In this document: in pieces, positions 10,059 through 17,205 of the stretch
Position numbering within the stretch: position 1 is the stretch's first letter
Layout: every line of letters begins with the position of its first letter
Assembly (NCBI GenBank): GCA_014773175.1
Contig: VXCM01003274.1
Span: forward strand, 62,001-126,000
Length of the DNA: 64,000 nucleotides
Reading direction: 5' to 3'
Source of the DNA: Lucifuga dentata
Taxonomy: Eukaryota; Chordata; Actinopteri; Ophidiiformes; Bythitidae
Notes under the pieces: model-generated
Seen by the model: the letters and a program-made list of their open reading frames with translations, nothing else
What the model was told of the DNA's origin: nothing
The model's database searches: none
Position numbers and translations under genes: made by a program

Positions 10059-11654
10059 AATATTGCTGTTCAAATCATTCCCACTTCTCTCTTCATCCTG
10101 TAGAGGGTGCTAAAGCTGTTCAAGAATTCACCACCTGAGGTCCATCTGGCTCTCTGTCGGCCTGCCCCAGGTACACACACACACACACACAAATCCTTCA
10201 TTTCCTCACCTGTCTGTTTTCTATAGGAATCCTGCCTTCCATGGAGCAGTTCACTGGCACATGAGCGATGTCATCGTGTTGTTCAGTGAAGCACCAATGG
10301 TGGTTAAGGATCATAATGCACTTCCTGTGTGGGAAGCTGCGATGGAGCCTGAGAGAAACACAAATGGCAGCAATGAGATCAGTGATCAGGAGGGTTACGC
10401 TGATCTTCTTAGTCGATCTTCTTGTGCTGGAAGAAGGTCAGTGATGTTGCGCAATGTGATGTGATCTGGAGGGTGACATTGACCTGTGTGTGACGCCACG
10501 TGTGATGATGTAGCATCACATGACATAAAGTTACAGATGAATAGCATAAAACATATAATATACAAACAAAACAAAAAATATACACAGGGACACGTGCAGA
10601 ATCATGCGGATTATATAATGCTACTTGTATTTTAAAAAAGAACATTAGAGCTGGCACTCTTGATTCTTCTGTTTCATGTATAATGTGAAAGCTGCAAAGT
10701 GTAAAATGATCGCATTGTGTTACTTTGGGACACAAAATGTGAGACAAATTGTGTTTTCTGATCTTCTAGCATGCTGGAGAAACAGATGAGCCTGAGTAAG
10801 GCTCATCTGTTAGTTAGTTTGGATAGTTTGGAGGCAGAATGTGGGCTCGTTTCTCTAGATTTGTGGTGAGGACATTGGGATAAAAAGGTGAGAACTAATG
10901 AACAATAAGGAGGAATTGAGAATGATATTTCATATCTCACCTGGGCATTTTTTAGCCCAAGTTAGGAGTAATCCAATCATGACTAGTTACCAGACATTTC
11001 CTAGTGTGATACTTTCAAAAAAGATTTTAAACCTCAGTATTTTTTGGATGGAAATATTCACTTCTGCAACCATTTCTAAACCTAAAACAAGGCAACGTTT
11101 GATTAGGTTATAGCTTAAAATGTGCAAATCAGTGAACCTCTTAAGTTCAAGTAAATTTAGGAAAAAAATAACTTATTTGTCTGTGTATGACATAAATATT
11201 CTGTATCCAGTTGATTGTTTTACCACCTTATTGAAGCTATATGCTGCTTAAATAAAATATTAAATCCCAAGACACCATTTTTTTTAAGGGCCACACCATT
11301 ATATCAATAATGTAGCTGTCATACATTATTTTCCTCACACTGATTCTGCTTATTTGATGACTTTGTTAACAGTGGTGTTGTCACTGGAATTTATAATAAT
11401 ATTCTCTGCATTAGATCAACTGCAGAGTTGAGGAGGTTAAATCAGATGTTGTGGTGGATTGAAAAAGAAGAATCTTGTCAAAAAGCAGTTTCTATGACAT
11501 CTCTTAGCCACTAGGGGGCAGCATATCTTAAAAAAATATGACAAGCCCTTTCTGCTGCAAACAGTAATCAGTATAAACGAGAAATAAGTTAATAATTTGA
11601 TTTTTATTTCTTCTCCACAGGAAACCTAGAAGATTATTCATCAGTTCTGTTTGA
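711..11654 (+). CDS. frmpd2: FERM and PDZ domain-containing protein 2-like gene, 3' part, possibly decayed
   Basis: A multi-exon gene whose 5' end (KIND domain, start codon) lies left of the window. Visible exons encode most of a FERM domain, a Ser-rich linker and three PDZ domains, the FRMPD2 architecture; PTPN13 has five PDZ domains and a phosphatase domain, and no phosphatase is seen. FRMPD2 proteins are cytoplasmic scaffolds at basolateral membranes, with FERM for membrane binding and PDZ for C-terminal peptide ligands. Intron phases chain consistently through all 18 placed exons. Five exons are damaged: an in-frame TGA at 804-806, a TAG plus shift at 2908-2916, a net +1/-2 shift near 3250, another near 9645, and a TGA at 10262-10264. 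All inspected splice sites are intact. The gene is either a recent pseudogene or badly polished sequence. The 3' limit is uncertain: 10264, or 11654 if the tentative last exon is used. Confidence 0.82.
1103..1238 (+). CDS. frmpd2: frmpd2 exon: FERM F1 to F2
   Basis: Joined in phase 1 to the previous exon it gives [20 protein letters not shown] followed by PESWKK and [18 protein letters not shown]. The acceptor is ttctgatcag and the donor is gtaagt. The reading frame is fully open. This is the end of the F1 lobe, where FERM proteins have the W-x-x-K and FRVKFF motifs. Confidence 0.85.
1325..1463 (+). CDS. frmpd2: frmpd2 exon: FERM F2 lobe
   Basis: It encodes [20 protein letters not shown] followed by [20 protein letters not shown], the helical acyl-CoA-binding-protein-like F2 lobe. 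The [13 protein letters not shown] stretch is diagnostic for FERM domains. The acceptor is ccttcag and the donor is gtacaa, leaving phase 0. The frame is intact. Confidence 0.87.
1631..1783 (+). CDS. frmpd2: frmpd2 exon: FERM F2 lobe, continued
   Basis: It encodes [20 protein letters not shown] followed by [20 protein letters not shown], ending SELSFLK, phase 0 on both sides. The acceptor is tttctttag and the donor is gtagga. The Y-x-P-x-x-Y and helix-rich content match the F2 lobe of the FRMPD2/PTPN13 group. The frame is intact. Confidence 0.85.
1843..1843. other. Single-N gap in a poly-A run
   Basis: One N interrupts a run of about 33 A just after the donor of the FERM F2 exon. The length of the homopolymer is probably unresolved and this is not a biological feature. 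Confidence 0.8.
2130..2448 (-). mobile_element. Family B dispersed element, fragment in a frmpd2 intron
   Basis: The minus strand shares blocks with copies at 8640-8960, 20536-21060 and 24025-24548: 'ggcctgagctgg', 'accaatcaaaa', 'gcattTct' and the end 'gggacatttta'. The family's better copy begins TTAAAGCGGAC and ends with its inverse. It is non-coding, and the superfamily was not determined. Confidence 0.5.
2893..3083 (+). CDS. frmpd2: frmpd2 exon: FERM F3 (PH-like) lobe, frame broken at its start
   Basis: The main body reads [20 protein letters not shown] followed by [20 protein letters not shown] and [12 protein letters not shown], a typical FERM C-lobe. The preceding exon ends in phase 0, but the first codons here reach TAG at 2908-2910 and the FERM frame only starts at 2916, two bases out of phase. 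The 11-base string 'ctttaggtgtg' occurs twice (2887-2897 and 2905-2915), so a small local duplication may have caused the damage. The donor gtgagt is good. Confidence 0.8.
3224..3381 (+). CDS. frmpd2: frmpd2 exon: end of FERM F3 lobe, frameshifted
   Basis: It begins RRKFVIES in the incoming phase 0. It then needs a shift (one extra or two missing bases near 3249-3253) to continue [20 protein letters not shown] followed by [20 protein letters not shown]. The final helix of the FERM C-lobe (C-S-A-Q-H-K-F) is clear. Without a shift the frame hits TAA at about 3308. The acceptor is ttcccgcag and the donor follows TCAG. Confidence 0.8.
3503..3698 (+). CDS. frmpd2: frmpd2 exon: post-FERM linker
   Basis: It joins in phase 1 to give [20 protein letters not shown] followed by [20 protein letters not shown] and a charged helix ending [10 protein letters not shown]. 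It lies directly after the FERM C-lobe and is intact. I recognise no separate domain. The acceptor is gcctctag and the donor is gtactg. Confidence 0.78.
3870..3970 (+). CDS. frmpd2: frmpd2 exon: Ser-rich linker
   Basis: It encodes [20 protein letters not shown] followed by [13 protein letters not shown], a low-complexity Ser/Pro linker between FERM and PDZ1 that is probably disordered and a likely phosphorylation region. It takes phase 2 and gives phase 1. The frame is intact and the acceptor is ctctctag. Confidence 0.72.
4291..4368 (+). CDS. frmpd2: frmpd2 short exon: first strand of PDZ1 with carboxylate-binding loop
   Basis: A 78-base exon between acceptor tgtctcacag and donor gtaagc, phase 1 on both sides. 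Its translation [20 protein letters not shown], then DPKLGLG, supplies the strand and G-L-G loop needed to complete the PDZ domain whose rest lies in the next two exons. It was found by looking for the missing PDZ start, and the codon phase fits exactly. Confidence 0.85.
4744..4851 (+). CDS. frmpd2: frmpd2 exon: PDZ1 core
   Basis: It encodes [20 protein letters not shown] followed by [16 protein letters not shown]. The PGGPA-x-x-D-G-R turn is the PDZ signature. It follows the short exon in phase 1, so the GLGF-type loop reads GLGI. The frame and splice sites are intact. Confidence 0.87.
5513..5540 (+). other. G-rich tract with single-N gap
   Basis: Runs of 4, 7, 4 and 3 G with one N at 5529, within a frmpd2 intron. 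The N is probably a sequencing dropout in a G-run. The tract could form a G-quadruplex, but only composition supports that. Confidence 0.4.
5602..5718 (+). CDS. frmpd2: frmpd2 exon: end of PDZ1
   Basis: It encodes [20 protein letters not shown] followed by [18 protein letters not shown], the last strands and ligand-groove helix of a PDZ domain (G-R-L-I-S-L-N, then E-A-T-E-V-M). Phase 1 on both sides, acceptor tgccctcag, frame intact. Confidence 0.87.
5861..6034. mobile_element. Short foldback (MITE-like) element in a frmpd2 intron
   Basis: Arm 5861-5885 and arm 6010-6034 are inverted copies matching at 24 of 25 bases (key motif atgacatcacaagRgttact). About 125 bp lie between them. The true ends may extend further, since 'cccctttaat' follows at about 6050. 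It is non-coding. Confidence 0.6.
6590..6665 (-). repeat. Interspersed repeat tail ('ctttattgatccccaagag' type)
   Basis: On the minus strand it reads like the repeat tails at 45425-45490 and 55055-55095, which share a TTTATTG-x-x-C core and a GGAAATTT-like core. Such tails are common in fish genomes. The parent element is not identified. Confidence 0.45.
6699..6880 (+). CDS. frmpd2: frmpd2 exon: linker between PDZ1 and PDZ2
   Basis: It encodes [20 protein letters not shown] followed by [20 protein letters not shown] and ending [15 protein letters not shown] polar linker, enters in phase 1 and leaves in phase 0, frame intact. The acceptor is atcctcag and the donor is gtagag. I assign no domain to it. 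Confidence 0.8.
7002..7100 (+). CDS. frmpd2: frmpd2 exon: start of PDZ2
   Basis: It encodes [20 protein letters not shown] followed by [18 protein letters not shown]-x-K plus SLGISI is the first strand and carboxylate loop of PDZ2. Phase 0 on both sides. The donor gtgcgt is a weaker but acceptable site. Confidence 0.83.
7195..7365 (+). mobile_element. Family B dispersed element, fragment
   Basis: Shares 'gtgcacactgagtgaaaa' and 'cagggcagttcaggactcatgggtttatttta' blocks (long block quoted only in part: key words gggcagttcagga, gggttta) with the copies at 20536-21060 and 24025-24548. A further scrap, containing 'gtgcacactgagtg', lies at 7795-7865. Confidence 0.5.
7578..7671 (+). CDS. frmpd2: frmpd2 exon: PDZ2 core
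   Basis: It encodes [20 protein letters not shown] followed by [12 protein letters not shown], with the PDZ turn [11 protein letters not shown]. It joins phase 0 to phase 1, acceptor attttcag, donor gtatta, frame intact. Confidence 0.87.
7930..8015 (+). CDS. frmpd2: frmpd2 exon: PDZ2, ligand-groove helix
   Basis: It encodes [20 protein letters not shown] followed by ECLSKTEE: the D-R-L-L-E-V-D-G strand and the Q-A-V-E-C-L helix of PDZ2. Phase 1 in, phase 0 out, intact. The acceptor is catcacag. Confidence 0.87.
8130..8304 (+). CDS. frmpd2: frmpd2 exon: last strand of PDZ2 and linker to PDZ3
   Basis: It encodes [20 protein letters not shown] followed by a Ser/Pro/Asn linker and ending [19 protein letters not shown] is the last PDZ2 strand. 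The acceptor has a long pyrimidine run (ctcctctcctcctccag) and the donor is gtagga. The frame is intact. Confidence 0.84.
8640..8960 (+). mobile_element. Family B dispersed element, copy in a frmpd2 intron
   Basis: It contains 'ctttgcaatgctttaatgt', 'ccacttctactctccctt', 'gtgcacactgagtgaaaa', 'ggcctgagctgg' and 'gaaccaatcaaaat', shared in order with 20536-21060 and largely with 24025-24548. The 5' boundary is not resolved. Confidence 0.6.
9626..9902 (+). CDS. frmpd2: frmpd2 exon: PDZ3 start, frameshift and assembly duplication
   Basis: It starts NTLEVT in the incoming phase 1, then needs a shift near 9645 to read [20 protein letters not shown] followed by [13 protein letters not shown] and, after the second copy, [20 protein letters not shown]. 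The GLGF loop and F-P-G-x-P-A-x-x-x-G-R-I turn show PDZ3. Bases 9689-9751 and 9753-9815 are identical 63-mers around a single N. Reading through one copy restores a continuous domain, so the duplication is almost certainly an assembly artefact. The shift near 9645 is separate from it. Confidence 0.8.
9974..10056. other. Homopolymer gap (T-run, NNNN, long A-run)
   Basis: Within a frmpd2 intron, a T-run is followed by four N (9993-9996) and about 60 A. It looks like a poorly resolved homopolymer or a gap filled with low-quality sequence. No gene signal is seen in it. Confidence 0.7.
10104..10170 (+). CDS. frmpd2: frmpd2 exon: end of PDZ3
   Basis: It encodes [20 protein letters not shown] followed by AP: the groove helix and last strand of PDZ3 ([15 protein letters not shown]). 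Phase 0 in, phase 1 out, acceptor cctgtag. The frame is intact. Confidence 0.85.
10227..10436 (+). CDS. frmpd2: frmpd2 exon: C-terminal tail, stop or frameshift
   Basis: In the incoming phase it reads [12 protein letters not shown] then TGA at 10262-10264, which could be the natural end. One missing base near 10262 would instead open a frame to 10436 ([20 protein letters not shown], then polar residues ending SSCAGR), closed by a good donor GAAG/gtcagt. The long open frame plus donor hints that coding continues, but no known domain is present, so both readings stand. The acceptor is tctatag. Confidence 0.55.
11621..11654 (+). CDS. frmpd2: Tentative last frmpd2 exon
   Basis: A strong acceptor (tttttatttcttctccacag) precedes a frame that, joined to the donor at 10436 in phase 2, reads [10 protein letters not shown] then TGA. 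The end S-S-V fits a class I PDZ-binding C-terminus (S/T-x-hydrophobic). Support is only splice-site quality and phase. A variant poly(A) signal ATTAAA lies at 11759-11764. Confidence 0.3.
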
Positions 11655-11996
11655 TGATGCAACAGGAAACAAAATTTAACTGAGTTCTTAGTTACTATGA
11701 TGCTCAAAGTGAATTAATTCAGTAAATCGTCCAGTGCCATTTTTTTTTTTTTTACATCATTAAATGGAATTCAATCAGAATCATACTTCTGTGTTTGAAA
11801 ATTGAACACCTTCTGCTTTTGAGCCAACAGAATGTAATGCAAGCTTATAAAGTGTGCACAGAAATACAATGACTAAGGCTGGCAAGATGAACGGACCCTC
11901 ATTTTATTCCAAAAAGCTATTAAACTGAGTCTGACCTGAATATGGATGATCCACCCTGAAATGAGCATTTAGTATCAGGACAAACAGGGCAAGCAG

Positions 11997-12041
11997 CACA
12001 CGCGCACACGCACGCACACGCACACACACACACACACACAC
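11997..12041. repeat. CA/CG dinucleotide repeat
   Basis: Alternating CACG then pure CA repeat in the 3' flank of frmpd2. Between 11655 and 12770 I see nothing else with support. Confidence 0.9.
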
Positions 12042-12778
12042 CTCCCTGGGTGAGGAGCCAGTAATAGTCCCTTGTAAATAAGGGTTCCTGTATTTCGGTG
12101 AAACCCAGTAGTGCATCTGGATCCCATCAGAGCTCGTGTTCCCTTTGCAAATGATCCCAAATGTTTCTAATTAGACCAGTAGAGTCGGCACGAGGCTGTG
12201 CGTGTGCATGTGTGTGTGTGATTTTTTTTTTGTCTTTGCGTGCGTGGAATCACTCTGACGGACACGCACACCCAAACGCCGGCCTCTGTTTATTCACGAA
12301 CAGTGAAACGGCGATGGACAGAGTGTTCGTGACCTCTGCGACCTCTGCTTAGGTTGCTGCATGTGGTGATGACTGATGGCTGACAGACGTGCTGGAGATG
12401 GATTTTCTCCACCAGTCTCCTCTGCTGACATCCCCGTCTCGCTCCTCTTTCTAAAGTGGTTTCCAGAACCGGGGGGTGGGAGATAATTTGAAGGGGTGGA
12501 GATTAAAGGGTGGCTGAGGCTGCACGATGAGTCATGGAATCTATAAAAAGTATTAATGTATAACATAAAAGTACATAATTATACGAGCGTGTAGAGCATT
12601 TACGACGCGCTGCTGATAGTTTGCATTAATATGCAGAAGTTAATGGTCAAATCCTTTGAGAAAACATTTCCACACACTTGGATTCATGCAGTTTACCTTT
12701 GTTAGGCCAAGACATCAGTTTAAAACAGGAAATGCATGAATCTAAGGGGGTTGATGAGCTTTTCACGGTGGATTTGGC

Positions 12779-13362
12779 CAGTGCTTGAAGTAGACAAAAA
12801 AAAAAAAAAAAANGGTTGAAGTGGACTAGCCTGTCTTATACCTCAGGTATATTCTGGCCTAGTCCAGTTTATAGTGTTATGTTATGGTTATTTAGATGAG
12901 GCTATTTCATACCCCTCAAGGCCAGATTATACTCCCACACTCATACATACAAAATAATTAAAGAATTGTTAAGTTTTTTATTTTATTTCATACTTTTATA
13001 CTCAAATATATACGGTTGGTAAGTGAAGAAAAAGTTTAAATTAATATTTCAAACCAATACAACAATAAAGCTGAAAAAGAAACGTATTCGCTTCAATGCA
13101 CTTTCATATTTATTATGTTACCAGGTTGGCACTGAAATATAGACTAATTTATGAAAAACACAAGGGGGTATAATCTGGACTAGTGGGGTATAGTCTGGCC
13201 TAGGCCAAAATATACCCCGGGGTATAAATCAGCCTGGCCTATTTTATACACTGGGATATATTTTGGCCTAGGACAGACTATACCCAGGTACAGTTTGGCG
13301 GGGACTTAATCTGGCCAGCCTGTACTGTGTACCCGGTGCGTACTGGCCCACTTCAAGCACTG
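12779..13362. mobile_element. Non-autonomous hAT-type element with perfect 8 bp target duplication
   Basis: It starts CAGTGCTTGAAGTAGAC and ends with the inverse (cttcaagcactg). Both sides are flanked by GATTTGGC (12771-12778 and 13363-13370), an exact 8 bp duplication. TIRs starting CAGTG with 8 bp duplications mark the hAT superfamily. The interior repeats short motifs such as 'tataNtctggcctag' and contains a poly-A run with one N at 12813. No transposase is encoded. Confidence 0.85.
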
Positions 13363-13544
13363 GATTTGGCATAAAAACTGTGCATGTGTGTTGGTTTGCT
13401 TGGTTTGCATAGGTACTTCCTTGTGCATACGTGACAGCACACACCAGGGCAAATACAGAATAAATGCTAACTGAATTATATTGTACTATATTTTTCCATA
13501 GACTAATATGCTGGAATATTGTGCCAAATGTTATGTGAAGCTGC

Positions 13545-14370
13545 AGGTGAGAGTGAGTTGCTGCCACAAGCAAAGGAGTTCAGGTATCTTGAGGTCATGT
13601 TCAACAAATGTCGATGGTGTGAGACACGGGCAGATTGGTGCTGCAACACACTATCAATTTCTCCAGTTTCCCAGTCAATCTACGTTCCAAAATGAGATCA
13701 AGGATACAAGTCGCCAAAATGAGTTTCCTCACAGGACTCATCCTGAAGGCTGAAGACGAACACGGACATGATAGTTGCATTTGAGGATCGCTCACGAGGT
13801 CATGCATCACTTGAAATTTGAACCGTCCATGTGACGTCGACCATTGACCAATGACAAACAACTCTGGCGAGCGATGAGCAGAGGAGGTGTGGAAGTACCG
13901 GCACCTATATGATTTCTCCATGAGGGATTAAAAGGACTGCCAAATGGTTGCCAATTCCTGAGAGGAGATAGCCCGTACTCTGGGTCAGAGGAACATTTCC
14001 TGCCACATGAAATAGAAAGCCTACATGATGCAATAGAAAAAAAGACCAAACCAAGATCCTGGCAGAGCTAAAGATCCTCACATACTGTAGCTTTATCCTA
14101 CCTTTCACAATTTATCAGCCACAGAGAAACAGAGATGCAGTGGTAGGTCATTGTGGTGTCGTCACAAAAGCACGAGAACCACGAATGCCAGGACACGTGG
14201 ACGGTCCATTTTGTTTCACATCACGTCTGTGCTAAGCGTGCATCCAGGCATTATGGAGAGGGTGAGGAGCTCAGACATCAGGAAGGAGCTCAGAGTAGAA
14301 TGGCTGCTTCTAAACGTTGAAAGGAGCAGACTGAGGTGGTTCGGCCTCCTCCAAAGATTTAGCTATCAGC
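13545..14370 (+). mobile_element. LINE (non-LTR retrotransposon) remnant in two pieces
   Basis: About 13575-13650 matches in broken frames the fish LINE motif K/E-E-F-x-Y-L-x-V-x-F followed by a R-R-I/D-W-x-A stretch. About 14254-14359 reads MERVRSSDIRKELRVEWLLL followed by NVERSRLRWFGLLQRF, the conserved C-terminal R-S-S-D-I-R and E-R-S-x-L-R-W-F-G motifs of the same reverse-transcriptase protein. In intact relatives these lie about 100 codons apart; here about 680 bp separates them, so other DNA has been inserted or rearranged. It is dead, and the clade is not determined. Confidence 0.6.
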
Positions 14371-14385
14371 TGATTTCCATCTGCA

Positions 14386-15000
14386 GTCATCAATCTGGAA
14401 TGAAAAATATTCAGTTTGCTGCACAGTACTGTGCAGGCCAAAAGTACTGCACCCCCTGTATTTTTGTGTAAACTTTACCAAAGTACCACTCCAAACAACA
14501 ACATTCATTTATTGGTGTTTTATAATTAGTTGAGTATTCCTTCAGAATATTCAACTATTCTTTAGACTTAAATGTGGATTTCAGAGTAGTAATATGACTA
14601 CAATATTNGAATATTCAACTATTCTTTAGACTTAAATGTGGATTTCAGAGTAGTAATATGACTACAATATTTCTGCAAGTCAGTGAAAACGTGTGAAAAC
14701 CATTTGACCTCTGACCCTACCTGTTTTAACTTCCTGTTTGATCTCTACTAATAATGTTGGTATTCTTCTTCAAATCTTAACAATATGTCAAAAGTGTCTT
14801 CCTACTTAACACTATTAACAACTATTGGCTTTTTTTTCAGTTGTACTCTAACACACTAAATAAATACATGTTGATGTGTTTAGAATGGTAGTTTAACTCA
14901 GAAAGAAAAGTTTACACAAAAATACAGGAGAGTGCAATACTTTTGGCCAGTGCTGTACTGTGCAGTAAACTGAATATTTTTCATTCCAGATTGATGACTG
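14386..15000. mobile_element. Foldback element with arms of about 90 bp
   Basis: Left arm 14386-14475 and right arm 14908-15000 are inverted copies sharing 'tcatcaatctggaatgaaaa', 'tattcagtttRctgcacagta', 'ggccaaaagtaYtgca' and 'tgtatttttgtgtaaac'. The ends resemble short Tc1/mariner-like termini, but no transposase is present. An assembly duplication (N at 14608) lies between the arms. Confidence 0.65.
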
Positions 15001-15084
15001 ATAGATAAATCTGCTAAATCTGGCACAAAGCATCTCCTCTCACTTTGAGATTATTATTTTTTTTTTTTTTAATGTTTTGTACAT

Positions 15085-15146
15085 GTTCCCTGTCTAAATT
15101 GATTTATTTTATTTTATTTATTTTTTTATTAATTTAGACGGGGAAC
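15085..15146. repeat. Imperfect hairpin around AT-rich loop
   Basis: Arms 15085-15100 and 15131-15146 (gttccctgtctaaatt and its inverse) match at 15 of 16 bases around a T-rich loop. It is probably a transposon end or foldback scrap. Confidence 0.5.
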
Positions 15147-15199
15147 CTGCACAAAAAAAAAACTAAAACTTAAAAATGAGGTTACTGAGGAATCAGAAA

Positions 15200-16729
15200 A
15201 CGTCCTTAAAACAGTGCTAAGCTGGATTTGCTAAAGACTGGCTAATACATGAAAGGTACAAAGTGCTACAAGCACCGCTCAGCCCACAGAGACCCCAAAA
15301 CAAACAAACAAACAAACTGTTTTCCAGTGTTCAGGTCTGACCCAGAGATCCTGGCTGCTCTGATGTTTTTGTCTCCAGCGCACGGATCTGGATAGACGGC
15401 CGTGCTCCTGACGTAGAGTCAGATTTTAGAACGCCATGGCATCCAGAACAACATAAAGAACACCACCCAGACAAATGGACCCAGTGATGCAGTTTGGCAG
15501 CAAAGGCCTCGCTCCGTGTTACAAGGCATCGTGAACGATTCACATTTTCCACTGCAGCCACCGCATCGCTCAGCCTGTCCAGCTAGCAGAGGTGCATGCT
15601 GGGTAATTGCATGTGTTGGGCCTTTCGCCTGCGTCTTTGATGTCACCTCTCACTGCACTATTTCCCTAATTAAAATGATCGTGCTATTGTGTAAAGTGGA
15701 CCGGCACGATTAAAGGTAAGCCATGTTGTTTTTTAGAGGGGCCGCAAATCCATCACCATGACTCCCAGTGACACACACACACACGCACACACACACACAC
15801 TGTGGAGATGGAAAGAGCTTCAGAGGAAATCACCAAATGTGACTTATTACTGGCAAGTGAAAAAGGATACTCTAATTATAATTATATCCTGAGCAAAATA
15901 GGTTGATATTTAAAAATGAAAACAATGGTAATTGCGCAGTTTAAGGGAAAGAATTCCATCTTTCTTATAGGGAGGAGACTGAAGAGGTAATTGAGGGCCA
16001 TTAATGAAAATAAAGTAGTCAAAAGAGTGTCAACGTTTAATATGTCGAATAGATGAATAAAGGGTGAAGGAGTACGTGTCTGTATTCCTGTACACGTATA
16101 AATTTGTGGAAGAATCAAAGGAAAGAGGAAGGAAGTTGTACAGCCGGCTCATAATGCATCAACATTGTTCAGTGTGGGAGGCGGCTCCAGGGAACGTTCT
16201 CAAACTCATGAGGGAGAAATTCAACAGCTCTTTCAACGGAAATCCTCATCACAAGTCTCCTCACCTCCAGGAAAACAAAACAGCCTGACTAAACGACCAC
16301 GGCGCTCTGACTGAGAGGCGAATCGTGGCTGTTTCAGTCCAGGTGCTGGAATCTCAACTTTAGGAAGACAGAGAGATACAGGATTTTCATTTTGGTTCTG
16401 ATTATTAAGTAGCTGATGGCCTTTTCTTACATTGTGCTGTTTTTTTCTTTTTTTTTACTCCAAACATTTATTCAAATTTGGCATAAGATAACATAGCTTA
16501 TGTCATTTTTCTTTCTTCTATCCATCCTCCTTTCTTCAGTTTCACTATTTCTGTCACGGGAGGCTTCAGATTAAGGACTTAGATGCAGACCAGAGGTAGT
16601 TAAAACTAAATTTTAAAAAGGCTTTACTTGAGATTTGGACAAAAATACAGAGCAGGCAAAAGACAAACACATTCAAAAAGGACTGAGGAAGATAATCAGA
16701 AAAAAATGGAGAACAACCTGAGCTTGGAA
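15200..16729. other. Intergenic stretch without recognisable gene
   Basis: I see a short CA repeat at about 15771-15800 and T-runs near 16440. Reading frames here are short and lack domain motifs, splice context or codon bias. Nothing is annotated as coding. Confidence 0.5.
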
Positions 16730-17205
16730 TTAAAGGACCATACTGGCCACTTTGCATGTTTGAGCCTAATATACAGTATATGTAAGGTTACTGACAATCA
16801 TTTCCCAAAGGATAAAACCGTATTTCAGCTTTCCTGATATTTATTTAAATTTTTCCATAAACACAGGTCTTCTTTTGGGACTATATTCCCTGGTGGAGGC
16901 ATACATTCCTCCATGCTTTTTATTGCGCTTAAACACTAAAATTACATAACTTCTAAAAAAAAAACACCTGAATACACATCTTGTTGGTGATGATGGATTA
17001 CCTATCCCAAGAACGTTTACAGTATCAACAAGTTGATTTTAATAGCAGAATGAACTGAAACCAATGGAGGTCTGGAAGGTAGGAAAAACATTTTTAATTC
17101 ACCGTTCCAGTAGTATGCTTTGGGAAATGATTGTCAGTAACGTTACATGTATGAAAATTGAATATATTAGGCTCAAACATGCAAAATGGTGGTATGGTCC
17201 TTTAA
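16730..17205 (-). mobile_element. Family A element, copy 1 (TTAA-flanked, long TIRs)
   Basis: It begins TTAAAGGACCATACTGGC and ends ggtatggtcctttaa, with inverted arms of about 80 bp sharing 'ttgcatgtttgagcctaata' and 'gacaatcatttcccaaag'. The interior has 'cttcttttgggactatattc' and 'ggattacctatcccaagaac'. Its interior runs opposite to copies 2-4. It carries no open reading frame. A short version missing part of the left interior. Confidence 0.85.
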
